From an uncultured Acidimicrobiales bacterium (GTDB lineage Bacteria > Actinomycetota > Acidimicrobiia > Acidimicrobiales > SZUA-35): DNA of 64,000 nucleotides. Below, piece by piece: positions 27,738 through 35,911 of the stretch (its first letter is position 1; each line of letters opens with the position of its first letter). Below the pieces are notes generated by a model. The model worked only from the letters and a program-made list of their open reading frames with translations, was not told the origin of the DNA and ran no database searches. The translations under genes and the position numbers were made by a program. The stretch spans positions 25,583-89,582 of the forward strand of contig CALKTH010000060.1 in NCBI GenBank assembly GCA_937997485.1, written 5' to 3'.

Positions 27738-29714
27738 TCAGTCCGATGCGCCCTGTGTTGTGGGGTCCTGTGTTGCCGCGTCCTGTGTTCGTGTGAAGTA
27801 CTCGTCCGAGATTGCCAAGTCAGCGGCGAGGCGGACGTCGTCGATCGTGAGCAGCTGCTCGCTCCAGAAGGCAAGACCACCGGCATCGGGCTGACGACCG
27901 AGCACCTGGTCGTAGATCTGGGTGACTCGATCGCCCCGAGACTCCGGCGAGGCATAGAAGTTCTGGGTCACCTGCCAGGCCGCGAGTCCCTCGTCATCCA
28001 TCCTGGCCAACCAGAAGTCGACACCACCTTGATCGGCGGGGCGACCGAGCAGATCTCGGTACAACGCATCGATGAAGGAGGCATCCGTGCCACCACTGCG
28101 CTCGTAGTACTCCGGCGAGCCGTAGAGATCGACGCCGACCTCGCTGATCCGTAGCCCAGCCGCAACTCGGCTCAGCCAAAACGCACGGCCTCCCACGTCG
28201 CTCGCCCGGCCCAGCGCCGTTTGGTAGAGGAGATCAATCTGACGGCCGGCCCACTCATCGGAGACGGAGAGTTCGTTCGCGACTCCGTATCGCCCATCAC
28301 GGGCGAGGGTGCCGACGGCCTGGCGAAGCTCAGCGGGTTCCGCTGTCCGGCCGAGGAACAGCTGATGGAGTGCCTCCACATACGCTTCGTTCTCCGGCGA
28401 GAGGCCGCTCGTCAGGCTGGCCGAGAACCAGCTCGACTTCAGGCCAAAGGCTCGTCGCACCTCGTCGCCGGTGAAGTCGAGGTTGCCCTCTTCGAACACG
28501 AAACGGGCCATGATGACTCGACCGCCGTCGGCCCCGTTGCCGTCGCGTTCGATCTCCTGAACGTCGAGTAGTGCGCCGAGCTCACGGCTGGCGACCCAGT
28601 CGGTGGCGTCGTAGACCGTGGTCCAGTTGTGGTTGGGGTTGTCTTCCACCGCATCACCGAGGTCTTCGACCGCAGGAAAGTCGAATTCGACCGTCCAACC
28701 GCCGGTGCTGGAGGAGAACTCGGTGCGGGCGACTGTCCCGTTGTCGTCGCGGATGCGGAGCACTCCCTCGGTTGCGGCGAGGGCGGCGTTCGTCGACCCA
28801 TGCGTGCTGGGCGTGATTTGACCATTGCTGGACTGGCGGAACGTGCCTCGGTAGACCTGACAGAGCGTGGTGTCACAGGTGTCGGCGTACGGCTGCTGAC
28901 GAACATCTCCGGCAAGCACGTAGGAACGGGCCGCCACGGACTGGGCTTCGAGCGCTGCCGCATCCCACGAAGCGGGCACCTCATTCGGAACGACGCCCTG
29001 CAGGTATTGCTCAACGGAAACGACATTGACGGTGCGTTCACTTCCGCCGACGTTTTCGAATGTCAGCGTGCCGGGGAACCACGTACCCGAACCGTCTGTT
29101 GAACCCAGCCGCAAGTCGCCGGCGATGCCACCCGCAGTAGTGACCGGGCGGATGGAAAGGCTGGCGGTGAGCGTTTCGTAGGCGTCAGTCCAGTCATCCG
29201 GGTCCGAGCTGCAGGACGTCCCGACTTGGAGGGCGACGCCCTCTCCTCGAAGGACGAGCCGGATGAATGTGCCGGGTGGCACCGGGTCGAGTTCGGTACC
29301 CGCTGCGTCCTTCACACCCATGATTCCGTCGCCGATCGAGACACAGGCCGAGCGATCCCGATTGCCGCGGATCTCGACTCGGAGGGCCGCCGGGTCGATT
29401 GGGGCAATGCGCTCATCGAGAGGAGGCGCCGCGTCAGCAAGGATGCCAGCCGTGGTACCGCCGTAGTAGTGGTTGAGGATCTGGACCGAGGTCCAGCCCT
29501 GGCGGGCATAGCCGAGGGCCCCGTATTGGCCGAGGCCTCGACCGTGGCCCCAGCCGTGCCCGTCGAAACGAATCAGCGTCTCGTCGGCGGGCGTGTCCTG
29601 TGCTGCGACTGGCGAGGAAGCCATCAGCGACAGAACCGCGAGCATGACAAGCGAGACGAGCGCGGCGCGAGACCTCCGAGCGATTGTCTGATGGGGGAAG
29701 GGCGAGACGGACAT
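27738..29714 (-). CDS. Secreted SpoIID/LytB-domain protein with four DUF4214 repeats
   Basis: The protein has 658 aa from ATG 29714, preceded by AGGAG. A Sec signal peptide (about 1-39, ending SSPVAAQD) is followed by the SpoIID domain in the order usual in Actinobacteria. The GHGWGHGRGLGQYGALG motif comes first (about 52-70), then SVEQYLQGVVPNEVP, LEAQSVAARSYVL and FSSSTGGWT. SpoIID is a peptidoglycan lytic transglycosylase in sporulating Firmicutes, and here a wall-remodelling role is inferred. Residues about 460-640 hold four DUF4214 units, each with a Y/L-x3-LGR core (LFLGRTAE, TALGRASD, DLLGRPAD, QVLGRQPD) followed by a FW-type segment. A short Thr/Gln tail ends the protein. The next gene upstream has the same repeats. 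Confidence 0.85.
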   Translation of the reverse strand: MSVSPFPHQTIARRSRAALVSLVMLAVLSLMASSPVAAQDTPADETLIRFDGHGWGHGRGLGQYGALGYARQGWTSVQILNHYYGGTTAGILADAAPPLDERIAPIDPAALRVEIRGNRDRSACVSIGDGIMGVKDAAGTELDPVPPGTFIRLVLRGEGVALQVGTSCSSDPDDWTDAYETLTASLSIRPVTTAGGIAGDLRLGSTDGSGTWFPGTLTFENVGGSERTVNVVSVEQYLQGVVPNEVPASWDAAALEAQSVAARSYVLAGDVRQQPYADTCDTTLCQVYRGTFRQSSNGQITPSTHGSTNAALAATEGVLRIRDDNGTVARTEFSSSTGGWTVEFDFPAVEDLGDAVEDNPNHNWTTVYDATDWVASRELGALLDVQEIERDGNGADGGRVIMARFVFEEGNLDFTGDEVRRAFGLKSSWFSASLTSGLSPENEAYVEALHQLFLGRTAEPAELRQAVGTLARDGRYGVANELSVSDEWAGRQIDLLYQTALGRASDVGGRAFWLSRVAAGLRISEVGVDLYGSPEYYERSGGTDASFIDALYRDLLGRPADQGGVDFWLARMDDEGLAAWQVTQNFYASPESRGDRVTQIYDQVLGRQPDAGGLAFWSEQLLTIDDVRLAADLAISDEYFTRTQDAATQDPTTQGASD

Positions 29715-29846
29715 CGGAGCTCCTCTGATCGATTTCCGCATCGGCCAAGCTAGCCACCAGATGAGAGCTGGCACCGTCGCCCGCGGATTCAACAGGCACC
29801 TTGACTCATGCTCAAGCCAGGCCAAGCAGCAGCGAGCATCGAGCCG

Positions 29847-32411
29847 TCACTCGGTGACTCGGTCGTAGTACTCCTCGGACCCCGCCAGCTCCATCGCGAG
29901 GCGGATGTCGTCAATACGGTCCAACTGGTCGGACCAGAAGACGAGTCCCTCCGGGTCGGGCGCTCGGCCGAGGAACTCTTGGTAGAGACCTCGCACGCGG
30001 CGCTCCTTGGATTCTGGCGACTGGTAGAAGCCCAGCGTGACACCGGTCAAACTGAGGCGTCCGCTCTCGATGGCCTCGACCCAACTGGCGAGACCCTGAG
30101 CATCAGGCTCGCGTCCCAGCAGTTCGCGATACAGACGTCGCACGTAGCCCCGAGTTGAGCCGGACGACTCGAAGTACTCCGGAGATCCGTAGAAGGCCGC
30201 ACCAAGATCCTGGGTGCGGAATCCGTTGCGCAGCTGCGCGAGCCAGAAACGACTGCCATCGGGATCGGGATCACGGCCGAGCACATCTCGATACATCTCA
30301 CGAAGAATGGCGCCCGCCCAGGCGTCGGAGGTAGCCAGCTCTTCGACGATGATTGCCGTCGATTCCTCGTCGAGCCGTGCGCCATAGTGGTCCGCCTCCA
30401 CCGCCAGGGCATCGCGGCCTAGGAAGTTCGTCAGCAGCGCATCCGCATACTTCACGTCATCGACATCAGCGCCGTAGTCCCAGCCGATCACCGCGGCGTC
30501 GAAGGCCGTTGGGACGCCGACGGTCGTGCTGAGCGCACCGGCACGGCGTTCTTGGCCGAAGCGGATGTAACGACCTTCCGCATCGAGTATCCAGCCGCCG
30601 TATTCCCCGCCGGTGACGATGGCCCGAGGCGAGGCGACGGCAGTTTCTGGCTGCCATGGCGGTGCTCCCCCGAAGGAGTGAAGACGACCGGAGCGATCGA
30701 GCACCCATCCGCTCGAGGGAGTCCGAAGGGCGACGTCGATCGCGTCGACGGATTGGCCGATCGACGCAGCGGGGGTACCCCGGATCGGGAACAACCCACC
30801 GGCTCGGTCCATCACGTAGCCCCGGCCGTCGGGGGTCATGGCCAAACGCAACGCCTGCCCCACAACGGGTTTCACCGGCGCTGTCCGGTCCGTTGCTCCA
30901 CCGAAGTGGTAGATCCGGCCGTCCTCCTCCAGAACCCAGCCCCGACCACCATCGGTGCCGGCCGACCAGTCGACGACCTGTCGAGAACCCGCCGGGCGGG
31001 CAGACGTACTGGGAGCACCTCCGAAGGCGACGAGGGAGCCGTTGGAAAGCAAGACTTGACCGGCGCCATTGCGGCCGTCGATCGCTGTCACCTCAGCTCC
31101 TTGGGGCAGTGAAATGCTGCGAACCGGGCTGGCGGATCCGCCGAAACGCAGGCCACCGGCGGTGTCGAGCGTGACGAGCGCTGGTCCGTGCTCGGGTCGA
31201 CGATCACCAGGAACGGGTGGCGGACTCGCTCGGTGCGCATCCAACAACGGGGCGAGCATGGGAGCAACAGACGGGGTGGTCAGCGTGCCAGGACAAGATG
31301 TCACACCGAGCTCATGGTGGCTGACAATGGCTGGAACCTGCACCCATGCGCCTGGGGCGTGGCGTTGCGGCCCGGTTGTTGACCGGTTCTTGAGCCAGGC
31401 CAGACCTGCCGGATCTACCCCGTGCAGCGCCAGCTTCCAACGAGCAACAGCCTGCACGGCGGTCAAGGACTCTCGAGACGGCGAGACCGCGGCAGGACTC
31501 GCTCCGCGCTGATGCTGGCCAAGCAGGGCCACACCGACGGTCCATGTGTTGAATCCCTTGACGTGACCACCGATGACCGGATCATCAGCACTATCGGTCC
31601 GTGCTTCCCAGATCCCGCCGAAACGATCGACCACGAAGTTGTAGGCGATGTCGCACCAGCCCCGATTGACGGTGTGGAAGCGATAGATACCGCGCAAGAG
31701 ATCGTCGACCTGGGAGGCGGCATAGGAGTTCGTGTTGACGGTGTGGTGCACGACGACCGCCCGAATGTTCTCCGCCGTTTGCGGGCCGTCCTCGCAACCC
31801 TCGTTGTCGAACGCCCATCCGCCGGTGGTCCACGCCTCTCGGAGGTTCATTGTGGGGCGACCATCGGTGACCGCTCGGGCTGGATCCGCCGGACGTTGAT
31901 CGTTCGAGGTCAGGGCTTCCAATCGCAGGGCCGTTGGCGCACCTGCCACCACTCGCACCTCAACGGATTCCGCGTCATCCCCAATCCATATCGGTCCGGC
32001 CACGGCGTTCGCCGGTCCACTTCCCTCTTCCCCCGGCAGGCCGTCTGGCGCGTCCTCGGTCTCGATCGCTACGTCGACCCACTCACTCCACTCCCCAGCG
32101 TTCTTACTGCGAAGCGCAAGGACCGCATCGGTGGCATCGGTCTCGACGACCAACATCTCTGGTGCATTCGCCAACGCGATCTCGCTCCCGCCCTCGGCGG
32201 TCGAGAAGGCCACCCGTCCATCCGCTCCGGTCGGGGCCGCAGGCAGGGCGAGCTCAATCGTCTCGACGACGAACGACCCCTCGTCAACGACGTTTCGAGC
32301 GGTAACTCGGGCGCGCTGAGGCGACGCTTCGGCGGGAATCACGGCCAGTGACAGCCCAGCGGCGGCGACACTGAGAGCGAGCGTTGCGAGTTTTCGGGGT
32401 AGCGAAAGCAC
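29847..32411 (-). CDS. Secreted peptidoglycan-recognition amidase with propeller-like repeats and four DUF4214 repeats
   Basis: The protein has 854 aa from GTG 32411. A TTG two codons upstream is the alternative. A signal peptide (LATLALSVAAAGLSLAVIPA) is followed by an actinobacterial PGRP leader domain and then an N-acetylmuramoyl-L-alanine amidase domain (about 200-385) with Zn ligands in VVVHHTVNTNSY and HHELGVTSCPG and the YNFVVDRFGGIWEAR block. Residues about 405-640 have repeated GWVLDxxGxIxxFGGA units (GRGWVLEEDGRIYHFGGA, SSGWVLDRSGRLHSFGGA), suggesting a beta-propeller. Four DUF4214 units (NFLGRDAL, DVLGRDPD, ELLGREPD, EFLGRAPD) close the chain. Predicted to cut peptidoglycan stem peptides outside the membrane. 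Confidence 0.87.
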   Translation of the reverse strand: MLSLPRKLATLALSVAAAGLSLAVIPAEASPQRARVTARNVVDEGSFVVETIELALPAAPTGADGRVAFSTAEGGSEIALANAPEMLVVETDATDAVLALRSKNAGEWSEWVDVAIETEDAPDGLPGEEGSGPANAVAGPIWIGDDAESVEVRVVAGAPTALRLEALTSNDQRPADPARAVTDGRPTMNLREAWTTGGWAFDNEGCEDGPQTAENIRAVVVHHTVNTNSYAASQVDDLLRGIYRFHTVNRGWCDIAYNFVVDRFGGIWEARTDSADDPVIGGHVKGFNTWTVGVALLGQHQRGASPAAVSPSRESLTAVQAVARWKLALHGVDPAGLAWLKNRSTTGPQRHAPGAWVQVPAIVSHHELGVTSCPGTLTTPSVAPMLAPLLDAHRASPPPVPGDRRPEHGPALVTLDTAGGLRFGGSASPVRSISLPQGAEVTAIDGRNGAGQVLLSNGSLVAFGGAPSTSARPAGSRQVVDWSAGTDGGRGWVLEEDGRIYHFGGATDRTAPVKPVVGQALRLAMTPDGRGYVMDRAGGLFPIRGTPAASIGQSVDAIDVALRTPSSGWVLDRSGRLHSFGGAPPWQPETAVASPRAIVTGGEYGGWILDAEGRYIRFGQERRAGALSTTVGVPTAFDAAVIGWDYGADVDDVKYADALLTNFLGRDALAVEADHYGARLDEESTAIIVEELATSDAWAGAILREMYRDVLGRDPDPDGSRFWLAQLRNGFRTQDLGAAFYGSPEYFESSGSTRGYVRRLYRELLGREPDAQGLASWVEAIESGRLSLTGVTLGFYQSPESKERRVRGLYQEFLGRAPDPEGLVFWSDQLDRIDDIRLAMELAGSEEYYDRVTE

Positions 32412-32450
32412 GACCAACGAACGGTAGTCGGACCGACACTCTTCGTGGTG

Positions 32451-33617
32451 TCAGGCGCCGGCGAACACGGCCTGGCAGCTCCCGGCAAGATCGACGATCT
32501 CGATGCGATCCCGATTGTCGTACGTGACCTCGTTGGCCGGATCGACGGGGACCTCGTACTCGCGGAACGCCAGCTCGAGCGCGTCGAAGGTCACCAACCG
32601 ACCCCGAAGGCTGTCGCCGATGCCAAGCAGCAACTTGATTGCTTCGAGCGCCTGGAGGCAACCGATGATGCCAGGTAGCACCCCGAGCACTCCGGCCTCG
32701 GAGCAGTTGGGGGCCAGCTCCGCCGGCGGCGCTTGGGGCTGAAGATCACGATACGTCGGGCCGTCGAGCGGATCGAAGACCGTGACCTGCCCTTCGAACC
32801 GGAAGATGGAGCCGTGCACCACCGGGATGCCTGCCTTCACCGATGCGTCGTTCAAGAGGTAACGGCTTGGGAAGTTGTCTGCGCCGTCGACGATCACGTC
32901 GTACCCGGTGATGATGTCGAGCACGTTGTCCGCCGACAGGCGAACGTCGTGGGCGGTCACGGTGATGTCGGGATTCATACCTTCGATGGTCTGTCGCGCC
33001 GACGCCACCTTGGCCTGTCCGATGCGGTCGGTCCCGTGAAGAATCTGTCGCTGCAGGTTGGACGCATCGACAACGTCCATGTCGACGATGCCAAGCGTTC
33101 CCACGCCCGCCGCGGCGAGGTAAAGAGCCGCTGGTGATCCAAGCCCGCCAGCCCCAAGCAGCAGTACCTTGGCGCCCAGCAACCGCTGCTGACCGGCTTC
33201 CCCGACCTCGGGCAAGAGCAGGTGCCTGCTGTATCGCAGACGTTGATCGGCATCGAGCAGCGCCGGCACTTCCCACGGTCGACCTTCGGTCTTCCATTTC
33301 TCGAACCCACCGTCCATGGACCGAACGTCGGCGTATCCAAGCTCCATCATCGAGGCGGCGGCGAAGGCGGATCGCACGCCACCAGCACAGTGCACAACGA
33401 TCGTCGCCGCTTTGTCCGGCAACTGTGCCTCGACCTGCGCCTCGAGATTGCCTCGCACGATGGTGACCGCTCCGGGGATGACCCCCTGCGCAACTTCGTC
33501 GGGCTCACGAACATCGAGGACGATTGAACCCCCGGCCCGCAGCGAGGCTGCGGCCTCCGTATCGATCTCGGTGATCGACGCCTTCGTGGCGGCCAGAAGC
33601 TCTCGGAACGACGACAT
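32451..33617 (-). CDS. Rhodanese-MoeB/ThiF fusion (sulfur-carrier adenylyltransferase type) without Zn cysteines
   Basis: The protein has 388 aa from ATG 33617. The N-terminal rhodanese domain (about 15-115) has the persulfide-forming Cys in VVHCAGGVRSAFAAASM. The C-terminal ThiF/MoeB domain (about 125-370) starts LRYSRHLLLPEVGEAGQQRL, with the ATP motif LLLGAGGLGSPAALYLA, DMDVVDASNLQRQI, VDGADNFPSRYLLND and NCSEAGVLGVLPG, which holds the conserved thiol. MoeZ/MOCS3 proteins have the reverse order. The usual YRCLF and C-terminal C-x2-C zinc cysteines are replaced (TYRDLQPQAPP; DPANEVTYDN). It probably activates a ThiS/MoaD-type carrier and loads sulfur on it. The partner is not in the window. 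Confidence 0.88.
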   Translation of the reverse strand: MSSFRELLAATKASITEIDTEAAASLRAGGSIVLDVREPDEVAQGVIPGAVTIVRGNLEAQVEAQLPDKAATIVVHCAGGVRSAFAAASMMELGYADVRSMDGGFEKWKTEGRPWEVPALLDADQRLRYSRHLLLPEVGEAGQQRLLGAKVLLLGAGGLGSPAALYLAAAGVGTLGIVDMDVVDASNLQRQILHGTDRIGQAKVASARQTIEGMNPDITVTAHDVRLSADNVLDIITGYDVIVDGADNFPSRYLLNDASVKAGIPVVHGSIFRFEGQVTVFDPLDGPTYRDLQPQAPPAELAPNCSEAGVLGVLPGIIGCLQALEAIKLLLGIGDSLRGRLVTFDALELAFREYEVPVDPANEVTYDNRDRIEIVDLAGSCQAVFAGA

Positions 33618-33660
33618 CTGGCCAGTCTGTCACCACAACGGGCGGGTCACGCCCGCAGGC

Positions 33661-34425
33661 TCAGTCGGTCGATGCACGACCGAACAGTGGCGGGAGGATC
33701 TCGCTGATCGAACCGCGCAGCACGACGTCGCCGAGATCGTCCATTTCGGTTGGGCTGCCGTTGATGATGATGATCGTCGCGCCCAGCGATTTTGCGATCG
33801 GCACGACGTTGGCGATCGGGTACACGGCGAGAGTCGAGCCGATGGCTATCAAGACATCGCACGAACGAGCGGCCACTTCGGCTCGCTGAAGATCGGCCGC
33901 AACCAGGCTCTGCCCGAAGCTAATGGTGGCCGACTTCAACATGCCCCCGCAGTCTTCACAGGCCGGGTCCTCCTCGCCCGAGCGGACGCGGTCGAGCGCA
34001 ACCTCCATGGGATCCCGATAGTCGCAGGAGAGGCACACAACCTCCCGAACCGAACCGTGCACCTCGATGATTCGATCGGGGTCCGAGCCCGCTCGATGGT
34101 GAAGCCCGTCGATGTTCTGTGTGATCAACGTGTGCAACACACCGCGCTCCTCGAGCTGCACGAGCGCCCGATGGCCAGCGTTCGGCTCCGCTTCCCAAAT
34201 CGGTGACGTCAGACGGTTCTGCCATGCTCGCTTCCGCACCTCGACGTCCTCGACGTAGTGCTGCAGCGTCGCTTGTTTCTCGGCTCCCGGATTCTTCGTC
34301 CACACACCCTTCGGGCCGCGAAAGTCGGGGATGGCAGAGTCGGTCGAGATGCCAGCGCCAGTCAAGACCACAACACGGTCCGCTGCGTCGAGCATGGTCA
34401 CTGCATCGGAGAGTCCGGGAACCAT
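33661..34425 (-). CDS. Sir2-family NAD-dependent protein deacylase
   Basis: The protein has 254 aa from ATG 34425. The Rossmann NAD site is VVLTGAGISTDSAIPDFRGP. TQNIDGLHHRAG holds the NAD-ribose contacts and IEVHGSV the catalytic His. A zinc site is formed by CLSCDYRDP and CEDCGG. AIGSTLAVYPIAN completes the family pattern. It removes acetyl or other acyl groups from lysines, producing O-acyl-ADP-ribose and nicotinamide. WTKNP in the specificity loop, with no Y/R pair of the sirtuin-5 type nearby, points to a deacetylase instead of a desuccinylase (inference). It is divergent from the gene at 34485 across a 59-bp region that holds a repeat array. Confidence 0.93.
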   Translation of the reverse strand: MVPGLSDAVTMLDAADRVVVLTGAGISTDSAIPDFRGPKGVWTKNPGAEKQATLQHYVEDVEVRKRAWQNRLTSPIWEAEPNAGHRALVQLEERGVLHTLITQNIDGLHHRAGSDPDRIIEVHGSVREVVCLSCDYRDPMEVALDRVRSGEEDPACEDCGGMLKSATISFGQSLVAADLQRAEVAARSCDVLIAIGSTLAVYPIANVVPIAKSLGATIIIINGSPTEMDDLGDVVLRGSISEILPPLFGRASTD

Positions 34426-34460
34426 GGCCCGAGCGTACCGGTCAACCTCTTGTGCTTTTG

Positions 34461-34476
34461 TTTACGTTCATTTACG
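34461..34476. promoter_or_regulatory. TTTACG direct repeats, 10-bp period
   Basis: TTTACG occurs at 34461 and 34471, in the context TTTACGTTCATTTACGC. This 17-mer matches TTTACTTTCGTTTACGC at 471-487 in 15 of 17 positions. It lies 9 bp before the ATG of the rightward gene at 34485 and 36 bp from the divergent sirtuin start, so it could control both genes. Confidence 0.45.
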
Positions 34477-34484
34477 CTCAACAG

Positions 34485-34976
34485 ATGCTTACGAACAACA
34501 ATGGTTCTGAGAAGTCCGAAGATCGACGGCCACGCACGGAGGCCATGACCTTCCCCGAACCCGTGCTCGTGGTTCGTCCGCTTCGAGATCCGGTCATCGA
34601 CCTCGTCGGGCACGATCCTCGTTCCCGCTATGTCGAACAGTTCTGGCTCTCCATTCTGGGCCCGTCGGCAACCCTGCTCGTCCGCCGGCTCGCTCACGGT
34701 CTGGCTGAGCATCCGGATGGATTCGATCTCGACACCGAGGCGTGCGCTCGGGAGCTCGGTCTCGGCACCAAGGGCGGCAAGCACAGCCCGTTTTGGCGAG
34801 CACTGGATCGCATCTGCCGTTTCGGTGTCGCCCAGCGCAGCGGTGACATGCTGCAGCCTCGCACCATGCTCCCAACACTCTCGCTCCGACAGATCAAGCG
34901 GTTGCCCCCTCACTTGCAAGTGGCACACGAGGCCTGGGCCACCGATGAGTTGAGCCGGCACGAACGCGCCGCGTGA
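34485..34976 (+). CDS. Conserved hypothetical protein, winged-helix-like
   Basis: The protein has 163 aa from ATG 34485. An internal ATG at 34545 gives 143 aa and starts at MTFPEPVLVVRPLRDP. The body (RSRYVEQFWLSILGPSATLL, ARELGLGTKGGKHSPFWRAL, LSLRQIKRLPPHLQVAHEAW) looks like a conserved actinobacterial family with no assigned function that I can name. The helix content and the R-x-L-G-L-G-x-G-x-x-S-P-F turn suggest a wHTH fold. If it binds DNA, the TTTACG repeats directly upstream would be an obvious autoregulatory site (inference). No neighbour indicates its role. Confidence 0.7.
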   Translation: MLTNNNGSEKSEDRRPRTEAMTFPEPVLVVRPLRDPVIDLVGHDPRSRYVEQFWLSILGPSATLLVRRLAHGLAEHPDGFDLDTEACARELGLGTKGGKHSPFWRALDRICRFGVAQRSGDMLQPRTMLPTLSLRQIKRLPPHLQVAHEAWATDELSRHERAA

Positions 34977-35024
34977 AGCGCAGCAACGATCCGTTGAGCT
35001 GGCCACTGGTAGGGTCCGACCTCG

Positions 35025-35831
35025 ATGAGCCAGGTCCCCAACGCACGCCAAGCCCTGGCCCCGCTGGCCAGAAGCGTCCGCTCCCGACTCTGGGCCACGG
35101 CGGCATTGCGTCCACCTCGCGCCGCGATCGATGACGCCGTGATCGAGCTGCTGACCGACACGAGCAAGAATCGCCGATACGACCTGCAAACCTCGGCCAT
35201 CATCACCCGAGTCATGGGCCCGACGTCGCTCGGCATCGACATCGGAGCTCATGTGGGCGACATTCTCCGGCGCATGGTCGACGTCGCTCCCGACGTACGT
35301 CATCTTGCGTTCGAACCGCTCCCTCACCTCGCCGCCGGGCTCCGACAGCACTTTCCAAGCGTCGACGTGCACCAAGTTGCACTCGTCGCCAACCCGCGTG
35401 GAGCGGTGGAGTTTCATCACGTGGCCAGCAATCCCGGCTACAGCGGTCTACGCGAGCGGCGATATGACCGACCCGACGAGACGATCGAGAAGATCACGGT
35501 CGACACCGCCCGGCTCGACGACATCGTCGACTCCAAGTCGGCACCGGAGCTGATCAAACTCGACGTCGAAGGCGCCGAGCTTGGCGTCTTGGAAGGGGCA
35601 ACGTCCACCATCGGTCGTGCCCGCCCAGTCATCGTGTTTGAGCACGGACTGGGAGCCTCAGACCGGTACGGCACGACCCCCGAAGCTGTGCACGACTTCT
35701 TTGCCGCCCACGACATGGACGTGTCGCTCCCAGCCACCTGGCTCGAACACGGGCCCCCGCTGTCGAGGGAGCAGCTGGGTGATCAGTTCCATCGCGGGGC
35801 GAACTTCTACTTCGTCGCCTCGCCGAGCTGA
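35025..35831 (+). CDS. FkbM-family methyltransferase
   Basis: The protein has 268 aa from ATG 35025. SAM-binding is by GIDIGAHVGDILRRM, with acidic motif II HLAFEPLPHLAAGL, and the FkbM-specific block LIKLDVEGAELGVLEGA is followed by PVIVFEHGLG. FkbM enzymes O-methylate hydroxyls of secondary metabolites and of glycans, so a sugar acceptor fits the surrounding polysaccharide genes. The stop codon directly abuts a 16-bp tandem-repeat block shared with the convergent gene's 3' end. Confidence 0.88.
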   Translation: MSQVPNARQALAPLARSVRSRLWATAALRPPRAAIDDAVIELLTDTSKNRRYDLQTSAIITRVMGPTSLGIDIGAHVGDILRRMVDVAPDVRHLAFEPLPHLAAGLRQHFPSVDVHQVALVANPRGAVEFHHVASNPGYSGLRERRYDRPDETIEKITVDTARLDDIVDSKSAPELIKLDVEGAELGVLEGATSTIGRARPVIVFEHGLGASDRYGTTPEAVHDFFAAHDMDVSLPATWLEHGPPLSREQLGDQFHRGANFYFVASPS

Positions 35832-35911
35832 GCACAGTCGTCCGTAGGCACAGTCGCTAGTAAGCACAGTCGCTAGTAAGCACCGTCGCTAGTAAGCACC
35901 GTCGCTCTTGA
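35832..35911. repeat. Five 16-bp tandem repeats spanning a gene end
   Basis: Units start at 35832, 35848, 35864, 35880 and 35896. Units 2 and 3 are identical (gcacagtcgctagtaa), unit 4 differs by one base, and units 1 and 5 diverge at their ends. On the minus strand the unit is the last codons plus stop of the glycosylphosphotransferase (coding SDGAY then stop). The array therefore looks like copies of that gene's 3' end filling the whole interval to the convergent gene. Confidence 0.85.

Noticed and set aside
34426..34484. Possible DnaA-box cluster or origin element at the TTTACG repeats
   Set aside because: Hexamers lack the TTATCCACA-type core, and no dnaA, dnaN or gyr genes are near.
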